Assembly: GCA_021784975.1 (NCBI GenBank)
Contig: JAJYGU010000022.1
Span: forward strand, 1 to 21,941
Length of the DNA: 21,941 bases
Source of the DNA: Planctomycetota bacterium
GTDB lineage: Bacteria > Planctomycetota > Planctomycetia > Pirellulales > Thermoguttaceae
Direction: 5' to 3'
Of this stretch, positions 14,314 to 21,596 are shown piece after piece. Made by a program: the position numbers and the translations under genes. Every line of letters starts with the position of its first letter. Position 1 is the first letter of the stretch. The notes beneath the pieces were generated by a model. That model was not told the origin of the DNA. It did no database searches and worked only from the letters and a program-made list of their open reading frames with translations.

Positions 14314-17300
14314 CTACCGATCGTGAAAGATAGCTTCCAGCACGGGGGCGCGGAGTGCCGTCCGGACCGCCAGGGCCCCCGCCAGCAGGCCAGCCAGAAA
14401 GACTGCTGACAGCGTGGTCGCCAGCGACGCCCACGGGATCGAGGCCGACTGCTGGAGCGTCTGCGGCAGCACGGCCAGCAGGGCCGATAGCAGGCCGATC
14501 AAGAGTCCCATACCCAACAGCACGGCGTTCTCCAGCAGCACCAACCATGCCAACCCGCGACGCCGGAAGCCGGCCGCGCGGAGGATTGCCAGTTCGCTGC
14601 GGCGCTCCAGCACATTGCGCAACTGCACCGCCGCTAAGCCCAAGGTTCCCAGCAGCAGCCCTAAACCCCCGAGGCTCTGAAAGGTCGAGAGGTAGGTGTT
14701 TTGCACCGCCAGAAAGGCCGCCATCCGTTGCCCGGTGGTTTCCAGCGCGAAGCCGTAGTCGCCCAACTCGCGATGCAAGACCGCGGCCGCCAGCGGTGCT
14801 CGACCGGGCGGAGTCTCGATGAGGAAGTAGCGATAGCCGCTGGTATCGGGGAAATGCTTCAGCAGCGCCGTCTCGCTCACCAACAGATCGCTTTGAAAAA
14901 TACTGTCGGACAGCAGGGCCACAACCTGCAGCCGTAGCGGCTCGCCCCGGTCACCGGCGATTTCAAACGTCTCGCCCAAACCGCCCCAGAGATTGAGCGA
15001 ATAATTGGCGGTGTTCTTTTCCAAAATGACTGGGACGCGGATGACGCCGTCGGCGTCGCGCCCAAGGTCTTCGTCGAGCAACAACCACGGGTTCGGGCAG
15101 TCGCGCGGCTGGTCGGCCCAAGCGAAGCCGTCGCGATTTATGAACCGGGCGGGCAGCCCCAACAGCCGCGGCTGCCGCGGCCGATAGAGGTTCAGGCAGC
15201 TCGCGTCGTCGCCCGGCCGGACGCGGGCACCAACGATCGTGCTGCCGGCCAGCGATTTCTCGTCGTCGGGCGAAAAGCCGAGGGCCTGGCGCCCCTCAGG
15301 CGAGTTCAAGTCCTGAAAAATCGGCTGATCGCTTTCGGCCAAGAGCGAAAAGCCACCGTTGCCGCTGTGCAACTCGGGCGCCTGCCGACGCAGATCGAGG
15401 TGAAAGGCGCTCACCGCCACAATCAGAAACGTTGCGGCGGCCACCAGCCCTACCGTCAGCGTGCTGCGGCCGGGATTTCGGGCCGCATTGCGCAGGGCCA
15501 TCCGCGCCAGGTTGCCGCGCCCGACGGCCATGGCGGGGCCGGTCCGGCCGGCCCTCCCGCGTAGCCAGACCAGCATGAGCAGCGCCACCAGCGAGGTGGC
15601 GCCGATTGCAAAAAACGCCCCCGCTTCGACTTCCGCGGAAATCCGCACAACCCGAGACAAGCCCAGCAATGCGATCGCTGGCACGATTGCCAACAGCACA
15701 AGCAATAGTTCTTGCGCGGTCGCGGGGGCCGCCCCGACTGTCGTCCGACGAGAATGGGACGGGCCACCCTGGGCCACCATCTGCCCTGTGAGCAAACCTC
15801 GCACCGCAGCGCTGCCGACGCGTCGCAGCGACCACCAGATCGTCGCCATCGCCGCCGCCAATCCGCTCAGGCCGCCGATCCACAAGCTTTGAAAAGTGAC
15901 GTGGAGCCGCAAGAACGGCGTGCCAACCGCGCCCAGCCACCAGGTGCGCAGTCCCAACAACATCAGCGCGGCGTAACCGATCCCCAGCGGCACGCCGAGC
16001 AGACTTCCCATGCCGGCCACAGCCAGTCCTTCGCCCAGCAGCAGCCGCCGGATTCTTCGCCGCGGCATCCCCACCGCCATAAGAAGGCCGATTTGCGCCG
16101 CCCGCTGCTCGACGCCCAAGCGAACCAGCACCGCCACCAGCATCACCGCCGCCGCAATGACGAAGAAACTCAGTGCGACAAACAGCACGCCGAACGGCGT
16201 GGTGCCGGCGGAAGCCGCCAGCGCCTGGGCCTTAACCGGCTGGACGACACAGCCCATTGCCGCGGAATCAAGATGTTCCTGCAATTCCCGCCGCACCTGT
16301 TCGGCCGTCACGGTTCCCGCTTGCCCTGGCAGAGGTCCGGTCCCCTCTCCCTCGGGGAGAGGGCTAGGGTGTGGGAGTGCGCCATCGGACTTCGTTCCCG
16401 CAACTTCTGTGCTCCCGCTCTTCACCCCGCCCCCTACCCGAATCGACGTCGCCTGGCCAAACCGGCTGCCCCAAAGCCGCCGACCGGTTTCCAGAGAAAC
16501 GAACGCTTTGGGCGTCGGGCCGTACTGGCGCCAATATTGCTCGTCTGCCGGCCGGACCCGATCGGCATGAAACGGGAAGGGCGGATTCCAGTCGGCCATG
16601 GTCAACTCGTCCGTGATGCCTTTGACGGGGGGCGTGAGCGACCGATCATCGCCCGCGTCGCTCAGTCGAACCACGGCCACCAGCCGAAGAGAGACCGTCT
16701 TCTCGCGGACCTGCCCGTCGACGCTTTCCGGCTCGAAAAACGTTAGCCGCACAGTGTCGCCTACTTTGGCGTGAAGCCGCTCGGCGGCCCATGCGTTTAG
16801 CGCAATCGTGTTGGCTCGCAGTGGCGGGAGCGTCTTGCCGTCGGTGGAAAGGAAAGGGCCCAGGGGCGGGGCCCTGGAAAAATCAAGGGCCGTGATCGTG
16901 GAATAGGGGATGGCGCGGCCGCCGACGGCGACCGTATTGGCCAAGTAGGTCAAGGCGGGCTGGATCGAAATGCCTTTCGGGCCGCCTGCCTGCCGCGCCA
17001 CCTGCTCGATCGCCTTCTCGGCCGGGGCAGAGAGCAGCATGCGGTCGGAGGTAATATTCACGTAGCCCCGCGGCGTGGTTTGGACCGCCAGGCCGTAGTC
17101 GGCCGGCGTCGGATGCAAGAGGCTCCGAACCGTCGCCAGCTCGGCCGTCGTGGAGGCAGTCTGTCCTTGCCGTGCGGCCACGAAGATGGCGTTCGCCCGG
17201 TCTGGCTGTCCCAACTGCTTGGCCAGCCAATCCAACGGCACATAGGCGTCGCGGATTACATGCTGGGTGGGACGCAGTCCAAAGCGGCCCAGCCCCTGGG

Positions 17301-18018
17301 CAGCAATGACCTCGCTGACGCTCAATCGCTGGGTGACGACCGTTTCCCGCTGGTTGCCTAGCGGACTATCGGCTGGGATCGGGCCGATGCGCGGCAGGCG
17401 GAGCAGCACCGTGTCGCCCGCCCGCACGCCCAACTGCTCGGCCAGCGGCGCGTTGAGCACGATTTCGCGAGCCCGAGGCGCGCGATTCGGCCCACCCGAT
17501 CCGAGACGCCAAAAGCGCCCGTCGCAGCCGACGAGGTCGACTCGGCTCGCTCGCGCCGGCGAGTTCGGATTGGAATTCTCCAAGCTGACGTGCAGCAGAA
17601 TCGCCGGCACGGCGGCGGCAAATCGACCAGAAAACCCCGGTTCGGCGGCCCACTCCTCGGCCAACCGAGCTCGGAAGAAGTGATTGCTCGCCAAAACCGA
17701 ATCGATGCGCCCCAAACGATCGAGGGTGAGCTGCCGCAGGCTGCCGCGCATCGAGTCTCCCACCAGCAGCGCCCCAGTCAGCACCGCCGCGCCGACCGCG
17801 GTCCCGCAGGCCACCGCCAGGTTGCTCCGCCAGTGATACATCAAGGTGGCGACCGTCAGCCGGAACATCGTAAACCGGGGTTGGCGGAACGGCGGTGGAC
17901 CAGGCTGAGAGCGGAAAGCCGAAAGCCGAAAGCCGAAAGTAGACCACGGCCGCGTCCGGCCTTCGGCCTGCGGCTTTCGGCTTTCCGCTTTCGGCTCTTT
18001 CTTTCCGCCTTCCGCCAT
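14314..18018 (-). CDS. Very large FtsX-type ABC permease
   Basis: An inner-membrane permease of the MacB/LolCE/FtsX class, presumably working with the LolD-like ATPase encoded just upstream. One membrane segment near the start (ACGTAVGAAVLTGALLVGDS) precedes a large periplasmic region. A central cluster (about residues 600-870) includes FVALSFFVIAAAVMLVAVL, a second periplasmic region follows, and a C-terminal cluster contains the FtsX mark ERRSELAILRAAGFRRRG. Two FtsX cores suggest both halves are in one chain. The family-like N-terminus is MFRLTVATLMYHW at 17868 (1184 residues). However, ATG 18018 lies three bases after the ATPase stop with GGAGG eight bases upstream, and the 50 intervening codons, all repeat, are open. 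I therefore annotate the longer 1234-residue form. A repeat-derived insert (PHPSPLPEGEG) lies at 16341-16385. Confidence 0.85.
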   Translation of the reverse strand: MAEGGKKEPKAESRKPQAEGRTRPWSTFGFRLSAFRSQPGPPPFRQPRFTMFRLTVATLMYHWRSNLAVACGTAVGAAVLTGALLVGDSMRGSLRQLTLDRLGRIDSVLASNHFFRARLAEEWAAEPGFSGRFAAAVPAILLHVSLENSNPNSPARASRVDLVGCDGRFWRLGSGGPNRAPRAREIVLNAPLAEQLGVRAGDTVLLRLPRIGPIPADSPLGNQRETVVTQRLSVSEVIAAQGLGRFGLRPTQHVIRDAYVPLDWLAKQLGQPDRANAIFVAARQGQTASTTAELATVRSLLHPTPADYGLAVQTTPRGYVNITSDRMLLSAPAEKAIEQVARQAGGPKGISIQPALTYLANTVAVGGRAIPYSTITALDFSRAPPLGPFLSTDGKTLPPLRANTIALNAWAAERLHAKVGDTVRLTFFEPESVDGQVREKTVSLRLVAVVRLSDAGDDRSLTPPVKGITDELTMADWNPPFPFHADRVRPADEQYWRQYGPTPKAFVSLETGRRLWGSRFGQATSIRVGGGVKSGSTEVAGTKSDGALPHPSPLPEGEGTGPLPGQAGTVTAEQVRRELQEHLDSAAMGCVVQPVKAQALAASAGTTPFGVLFVALSFFVIAAAVMLVAVLVRLGVEQRAAQIGLLMAVGMPRRRIRRLLLGEGLAVAGMGSLLGVPLGIGYAALMLLGLRTWWLGAVGTPFLRLHVTFQSLWIGGLSGLAAAMATIWWSLRRVGSAAVRGLLTGQMVAQGGPSHSRRTTVGAAPATAQELLLVLLAIVPAIALLGLSRVVRISAEVEAGAFFAIGATSLVALLMLVWLRGRAGRTGPAMAVGRGNLARMALRNAARNPGRSTLTVGLVAAATFLIVAVSAFHLDLRRQAPELHSGNGGFSLLAESDQPIFQDLNSPEGRQALGFSPDDEKSLAGSTIVGARVRPGDDASCLNLYRPRQPRLLGLPARFINRDGFAWADQPRDCPNPWLLLDEDLGRDADGVIRVPVILEKNTANYSLNLWGGLGETFEIAGDRGEPLRLQVVALLSDSIFQSDLLVSETALLKHFPDTSGYRYFLIETPPGRAPLAAAVLHRELGDYGFALETTGQRMAAFLAVQNTYLSTFQSLGGLGLLLGTLGLAAVQLRNVLERRSELAILRAAGFRRRGLAWLVLLENAVLLGMGLLIGLLSALLAVLPQTLQQSASIPWASLATTLSAVFLAGLLAGALAVRTALRAPVLEAIFHDR
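16341..16385. repeat. CCCCTCTCCC palindrome inserted in frame in the permease
   Basis: TCCCCTCTCCCTCGGGGAGA and GGGCTAGGGTGTGGGAG form the widely scattered palindromic repeat that, when translated, reads HPSPLPEGEG. The permease frame passes through it without a stop, giving DGALPHPSPLPEGEGTG in the periplasmic region. Confidence 0.75.
17900..18014 (-). repeat. GGAAAGCCGAA tandem/inverted repeat (module E)
   Basis: AGCGGAAAGCCGAAAGCCGA (17910 on) with further AAGCCGAAAG units faces GGCTTTCGGCTTTCCGCTTT (17971 on), so the block can fold into a long hairpin. GCGGAAAGCCGAAA also begins copy D at about 12762. It fills the space between the LolD-like stop and the conserved permease N-terminus. 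Confidence 0.75.
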
Positions 18019-18021
18019 GCC

Positions 18022-18696
18022 TCATGCCTCCTTGAGCCGCCCGTCGTCCAACTCCAGCCGGCGGCCCATCATGGCCGCCAGCCGCGGGCTGTGGGTCGCC
18101 ACTACCAGGATCGTCTGCTCCTGCTCTTGGAGTTCCACAAGCAGCCGGCCGACGCGTTCGCCGGTGCTACGGTCGAGGTTGCCCGTCGGCTCATCGGCCA
18201 GCAACACCAGCGGCCCGCGAATCAGCGCTCGGGCCAATGCCGCCCGTTGCCGCTCGCCGCCGGAAAGTTCGGCCGGGCGGTGATCGAGGCGCTTGGCGAG
18301 CCCGACGCGATCCAACAGCATCCGCGCCCGATCTGCCGCGTCGGGTTGGATCGGGCCGGCGGCCACCAGCGGTACGAGCACGTTTTCCAGCACCGAGCAC
18401 TGCGGCAGCAGATAATGATCTTGAAAGACAAACCCGATGCGGCGATTGCGGAACTCGGCCAAGGCCGGCTCATCGAGGGTGGCGGGATCCTGGCCGTCGA
18501 CCACGATCCGGCCGCTGGTGGGCGGTTCCAAGCTGCCGATGATGCTCAGCAGGGTGCTCTTGCCCGACCCACTCGGCCCCAGAATCGCCAGGTTTTCTCC
18601 GCGGCTAAGCGTGAACGAGACCTCTCGCAGCACGATCAGCGGCTCGGTCCGGGTGGGGAACTGTTTGGCGACATGCTCGACTTGAAGTTGCGACAT
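18022..18696 (-). CDS. LolD/MacB-type ABC transporter ATPase
   Basis: A 224-residue ATPase of the LolD/MacB/FtsE group, which powers FtsX-type permeases by mechanotransmission rather than by direct import. Walker A is GPSGSGKS (40-47), Q-loop FVFQDHYLLP (Q92), signature LSGGERQR (144-151), Walker B LLADEP (DE 168-169), followed by TGNLD, and switch His in ATHSP (H202). The QDHYLLP form of the Q-loop is typical of LolD-like proteins. The start at 18696 lies 61 bases inside the 3' end of the glycosyltransferase gene. The stop is three bases before an ATG of the permease frame, so all three are translationally linked. The substrate may be a lipoprotein, a lipid or a drug; the sequence does not decide. 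Confidence 0.9.
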   Translation of the reverse strand: MSQLQVEHVAKQFPTRTEPLIVLREVSFTLSRGENLAILGPSGSGKSTLLSIIGSLEPPTSGRIVVDGQDPATLDEPALAEFRNRRIGFVFQDHYLLPQCSVLENVLVPLVAAGPIQPDAADRARMLLDRVGLAKRLDHRPAELSGGERQRAALARALIRGPLVLLADEPTGNLDRSTGERVGRLLVELQEQEQTILVVATHSPRLAAMMGRRLELDDGRLKEA

Positions 18697-20033
18697 GCTT
18701 GATATACCTCGATCATCCGCTCGGCCGCCTTCTGGTTATTGTAGCGTTCGCGGACCGCTTGTTGAGCCCGGCGGCCGCAATCGTTAGCAAACTTCGGATC
18801 AAGAATCAACCGTTTCAGTCCAGCGGCCAGCCCGGCGGGATCGTTGGGTGCGTAAAGTACGCCGCCGCCGGTGTCAGCCACCATTTCCGGGAAGGCCCCG
18901 TGGGCCGGCAGGACAGCGGGGACCGCATTGGCCCATGCCTCGAAGACCGACAGTCCTTTGCTTTCCGGATGGCTGGTCGGCAGCGCGAAGAGATCACATT
19001 GTTGAAGGAAAGCGATCTTCTGCGGCCGATCCAGCTCGCCGACGTATTCGAAACGGTCCGACAGGCCGGAGGCAGCCATCTCGTCCACGATCTTCGCCAA
19101 ATACGGGCGGTCGGCTGGGTCGAGATATCCGGCCGCGCGGACACCGACCGGCGGCGCGGCGGCGTCCTCCGCGAGTTGACGCAGCGCCAGCGCCAGTGTG
19201 TTCAAGCCTTTGTCGGGGCAAACACGGGCAAGATAACCGATGCAAATCAGCGGTTGCCGGTCGTTATGGTGTGCAGAAGGAGACAGCCCCATTTTCGCGG
19301 CTTCCTGCTGCGAAAATTGGGACAGTCCCTGGCGGGTTCCGTGGCCCTCCAGGTTCAAGCCTGGCGGAACCACATGGATCCGCGGTCTGGGCACCGCCAG
19401 CCGCCCGGCCATGAAGTCGGCGTAATAGCCGTTCATGGCCACCAAGGCGGTCGCTTCGCCGGCACGCTGGCGGAGGATCTCCCAGGCGCGGCTACGGTGC
19501 GGCTCCGGAAGTCGTTCCAGGAAAGAGTCTTCTCCCGAAAGGCTGCAGAGCACCGGCACTCCCAACCGCTCCGCGATCTGCCGCACCAGCCCAGCTAGCA
19601 AGACCGTACTGAGGTGAACGACTTCCGGGTGGACTTCACGGTCAAGCCACTGCACCAGCTTCTCAACTTCCTTGCGCTGCCGTCCTGCTTCACCTTCCAG
19701 CACCGAGACGGTCAATGCGCCGAGGTGCTCTGGCCGCACGTTTTGGCTGCCGGCCGCTAGCCGGCGGAGCACGCCGGCATGATCGAAGAGCCGATCGAAG
19801 AACCACGGCGTACGGCGGAAAACTGCCCAACGCTGCTGCAAGTAGACGTTGATCCCGCCCAGCATCACCCGGTCGATGCTGACACTGTCTTCGTCGGTGC
19901 GGATCGGCGTATAGAGGGGCGCGAGGATGCAGTCCTGGCCGGCGGCGCGGAGGGCCGTGGCCAGGGTGTTGGCTTGCAGACAACTGCCGCAATACATCGA
20001 CCCCGCCCCGGCCACCAAATAGGCAATTCGCAT
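18636..20033 (-). CDS. Glycosyltransferase, GT4-like (GT-B fold)
   Basis: A retaining GT-B glycosyltransferase of 465 residues. The N-terminal acceptor domain starts MRIAYLVAGAGSMYCGSC. The donor domain contains IGYLARVCPDKGLN (about 265-278), FALPTSHPESKGLSVFEAW with the E-x7-E pair E357/E365, and GAFPEMV for the nucleotide sugar. Residues about 234-260 (RQGLSQFSQQEAAKMGLSP and HHNDRQ) interrupt the normal linker PGLNLEGHGT-PLICIGYLAR and are encoded by a dispersed palindrome. I chose ATG 20033; a GTG at 20048 would add five residues, and neither has a strong ribosome binding site. The gene follows hpnE, which suggests glycosylation of a squalene-derived lipid (hopanoid or C30 carotenoid), but this is inference from position. 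Confidence 0.85.
   Translation of the reverse strand: MRIAYLVAGAGSMYCGSCLQANTLATALRAAGQDCILAPLYTPIRTDEDSVSIDRVMLGGINVYLQQRWAVFRRTPWFFDRLFDHAGVLRRLAAGSQNVRPEHLGALTVSVLEGEAGRQRKEVEKLVQWLDREVHPEVVHLSTVLLAGLVRQIAERLGVPVLCSLSGEDSFLERLPEPHRSRAWEILRQRAGEATALVAMNGYYADFMAGRLAVPRPRIHVVPPGLNLEGHGTRQGLSQFSQQEAAKMGLSPSAHHNDRQPLICIGYLARVCPDKGLNTLALALRQLAEDAAAPPVGVRAAGYLDPADRPYLAKIVDEMAASGLSDRFEYVGELDRPQKIAFLQQCDLFALPTSHPESKGLSVFEAWANAVPAVLPAHGAFPEMVADTGGGVLYAPNDPAGLAAGLKRLILDPKFANDCGRRAQQAVRERYNNQKAAERMIEVYQACRNFKSSMSPNSSPPGPSR
19254..19334. repeat. Palindromic repeat inserted in frame in the glycosyltransferase
   Basis: GACAGCCCCATTTTCGC (19282-19298) and GCGAAAATTGGGACAGTCCC (19310-19329) form imperfect inverted arms. 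They resemble the element at 7096-7172 and the RAYT-type palindromes known elsewhere. The roughly 81-base stretch encodes about 27 residues without a stop and lies in the linker between the two GT-B domains. Confidence 0.7.
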
Positions 20034-20042
20034 GTCAGTACT

Positions 20043-20117
20043 CGTCACGCTCCGCGTGACGCTCGCCTCAGGCGGAGCGTGAGGACCACGTGCCTTTGCC
20101 TCACGCGGAGCGTGAGG
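20043..20117. repeat. Three hairpins with CTCACG/GGAGCGTGAG cores
   Basis: CGTCACGCTCCGCGTGACG (20043-20061), CCTCAGGCGGAGCGTGAGG (20066-20084) and CCTCACGCGGAGCGTGAGG (20099-20117) are each palindromic. They fill the space between hpnE and the glycosyltransferase. The last one encodes the final residues of HpnE (YSSRSA) and its stop. Confidence 0.75.
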
Positions 20118-21459
20118 AGTACACTTGTCGCAACAGGGCGTCCACCGCCAATCGCCCGCTGCGGACGGCCCCTTCCATCGTAGACGGCCAGCCGGTTGCA
20201 GTCCAATCGCCTGCCAGGAAGAGACTGCCGATCGGCATGGCCTGAGCAGGCCGCAACCGTTCCACGCCCGGCTGCATGGAAAACACCGCGGCCGGATGTT
20301 TCAGCACGCGGGCGTGTAGCAGCCGGGCCTCGCGGGCGGCCGGCCAAATCGTTCGCAATTCCTCACCAACCCTGCTCTGCAACTCTTCGGGATCGCAAGC
20401 GATCAGCCGGTGGGCTGCGCTGACGACCACCTGAAGATGTCCCTCTCGTGCGAACAGCCATTGTCCTAATCGCCCTAGCAAGACCGCGTGCGGCAGAGAA
20501 GTGATCGGCCGGTCGAACCACAGGTGGACGGTGGAAATGGTTCCGGGCTCGATACGTTCGACGCCTTGCAATGCCGGGCAGGCGTTCCACAAATCGTCCG
20601 CCAGCAACGACCGCACCCGCTGCCAGGGCACGGCCAGAATGACAAAATCGAATTGCTTCGCAGTCCCGTCAGGCAGGATTATCGCGTGCCCGCGGCCGCA
20701 GTCGCCAATGACCCGTTCGACGCGGGCGGCCAAATGAATGGTCACGCCGAGCTCAGCCAGCCGCCGGCTGGCGGCGACGTGAAAGACTTCCTTCAGCAGC
20801 CGCCGCGGCACTAACAAGTCGCTGGCCCGGCGCGATCCCAGGAACCCCTCGACCAAAACCTGCCTGGCGGCTGGCAGCGATGCATGGTCCACCGTCTCGC
20901 CCAAGGCGCTGACGAACACCGGCGACCAGAACAGCTCAATGGCCCGATCCGACTGTCCGTGGCGCCGAAGCCACTGGCCGATCGTTTGGGCGTCCTCCGC
21001 CGAGCCCGCCTCCGCCTTTCCCTCGATTGGCTTCCGGCCGAGTCGCATCGCTCCACGGACGATGGCCCAGCGCTGGCCTAGCGACAAGAACCTCAGTCCC
21101 ATTACGCCGGGCAGCAGGTGCAGCGGCGGCGGCAACCATTGCCACGGGGCGAAATCGTACCGGCTTCCGTTCGGTGCAATGAAGTGCAGGCGGCGGTGAG
21201 GTTCAAACGCGTCACCGGCGCCGATGCGGCGGCAAAAATCCAACAGACCGGCGCAGCAGCCCAGGGCCACGTGCGGGCCGCTGTCGATCCACTCGCCGGT
21301 TTCCGCATCGAAAAGCGACGACGCCCTGCCGCCGAGCGTCTTGGACTGCTCGAACAACGCGACCCGCAGACCCCGCTCGGCCGCCTCCAACGCGGCCGCC
21401 AGCCCGGCCAGTCCGCCGCCCACAATGGCCACCGTTGGCGGTTCGCTTGCTGTGGTCAT
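20101..21459 (-). CDS. hpnE: Hydroxysqualene dehydroxylase HpnE
   Basis: A FAD-dependent enzyme that reduces hydroxysqualene to squalene, the third step of the HpnC-HpnD-HpnE route. It has 452 residues from ATG 21459. The Rossmann motif VAIVGGGLAGLAAALEAA (residues 10-27) is followed by an acidic residue in ALFEQSKTLGGRA. The C-terminal FAD motif is LFLAGDWTATGWPSTMEGAV, as in the squalene-associated desaturase family. ATG 21459 has AAAGGCGG just upstream; an ATG at 21504 lies partly in a repeat and adds 15 unlikely residues. The last residues (about YSSRSA) and the stop lie in a hairpin repeat. It is downstream of hpnD and upstream of the glycosyltransferase. Confidence 0.92.
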   Translation of the reverse strand: MTTASEPPTVAIVGGGLAGLAAALEAAERGLRVALFEQSKTLGGRASSLFDAETGEWIDSGPHVALGCCAGLLDFCRRIGAGDAFEPHRRLHFIAPNGSRYDFAPWQWLPPPLHLLPGVMGLRFLSLGQRWAIVRGAMRLGRKPIEGKAEAGSAEDAQTIGQWLRRHGQSDRAIELFWSPVFVSALGETVDHASLPAARQVLVEGFLGSRRASDLLVPRRLLKEVFHVAASRRLAELGVTIHLAARVERVIGDCGRGHAIILPDGTAKQFDFVILAVPWQRVRSLLADDLWNACPALQGVERIEPGTISTVHLWFDRPITSLPHAVLLGRLGQWLFAREGHLQVVVSAAHRLIACDPEELQSRVGEELRTIWPAAREARLLHARVLKHPAAVFSMQPGVERLRPAQAMPIGSLFLAGDWTATGWPSTMEGAVRSGRLAVDALLRQVYSSRSA

Positions 21460-21487
21460 TGCCGCCTTTTCGGTGCCAGGGTTAGTT

Positions 21488-21596
21488 GGCCACGGATGAA
21501 ACATCGATTGAACGCGGAACGTGTCGTAATGCTTGGATCCGGCGTGGCGCAGAGACGCTTCCTCGTCCGTGCTTCATCGGTGTTCGATCCGTGGCC
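21488..21596. repeat. GGCCACGGAT inverted repeat between hpnD and hpnE
   Basis: GGCCACGGATGAAACATCGA (21488-21507 and on) is matched in inverse, with several mismatches, by the sequence ending TTCGATCCGTGGCC at 21596. Each arm is about 32 bases. It belongs to the 'CCACGGATGAACACGGAT' type of repeat that I recall as frequent in planctomycetes. The right arm encodes the final residues of HpnD (PRIEHR) and its TGA. Confidence 0.7.

Noticed and set aside
21505..21573. Small gene between hpnD and hpnE
   Set aside because: The open frames here are only the translated arms of the GGCCACGGAT inverted repeat.
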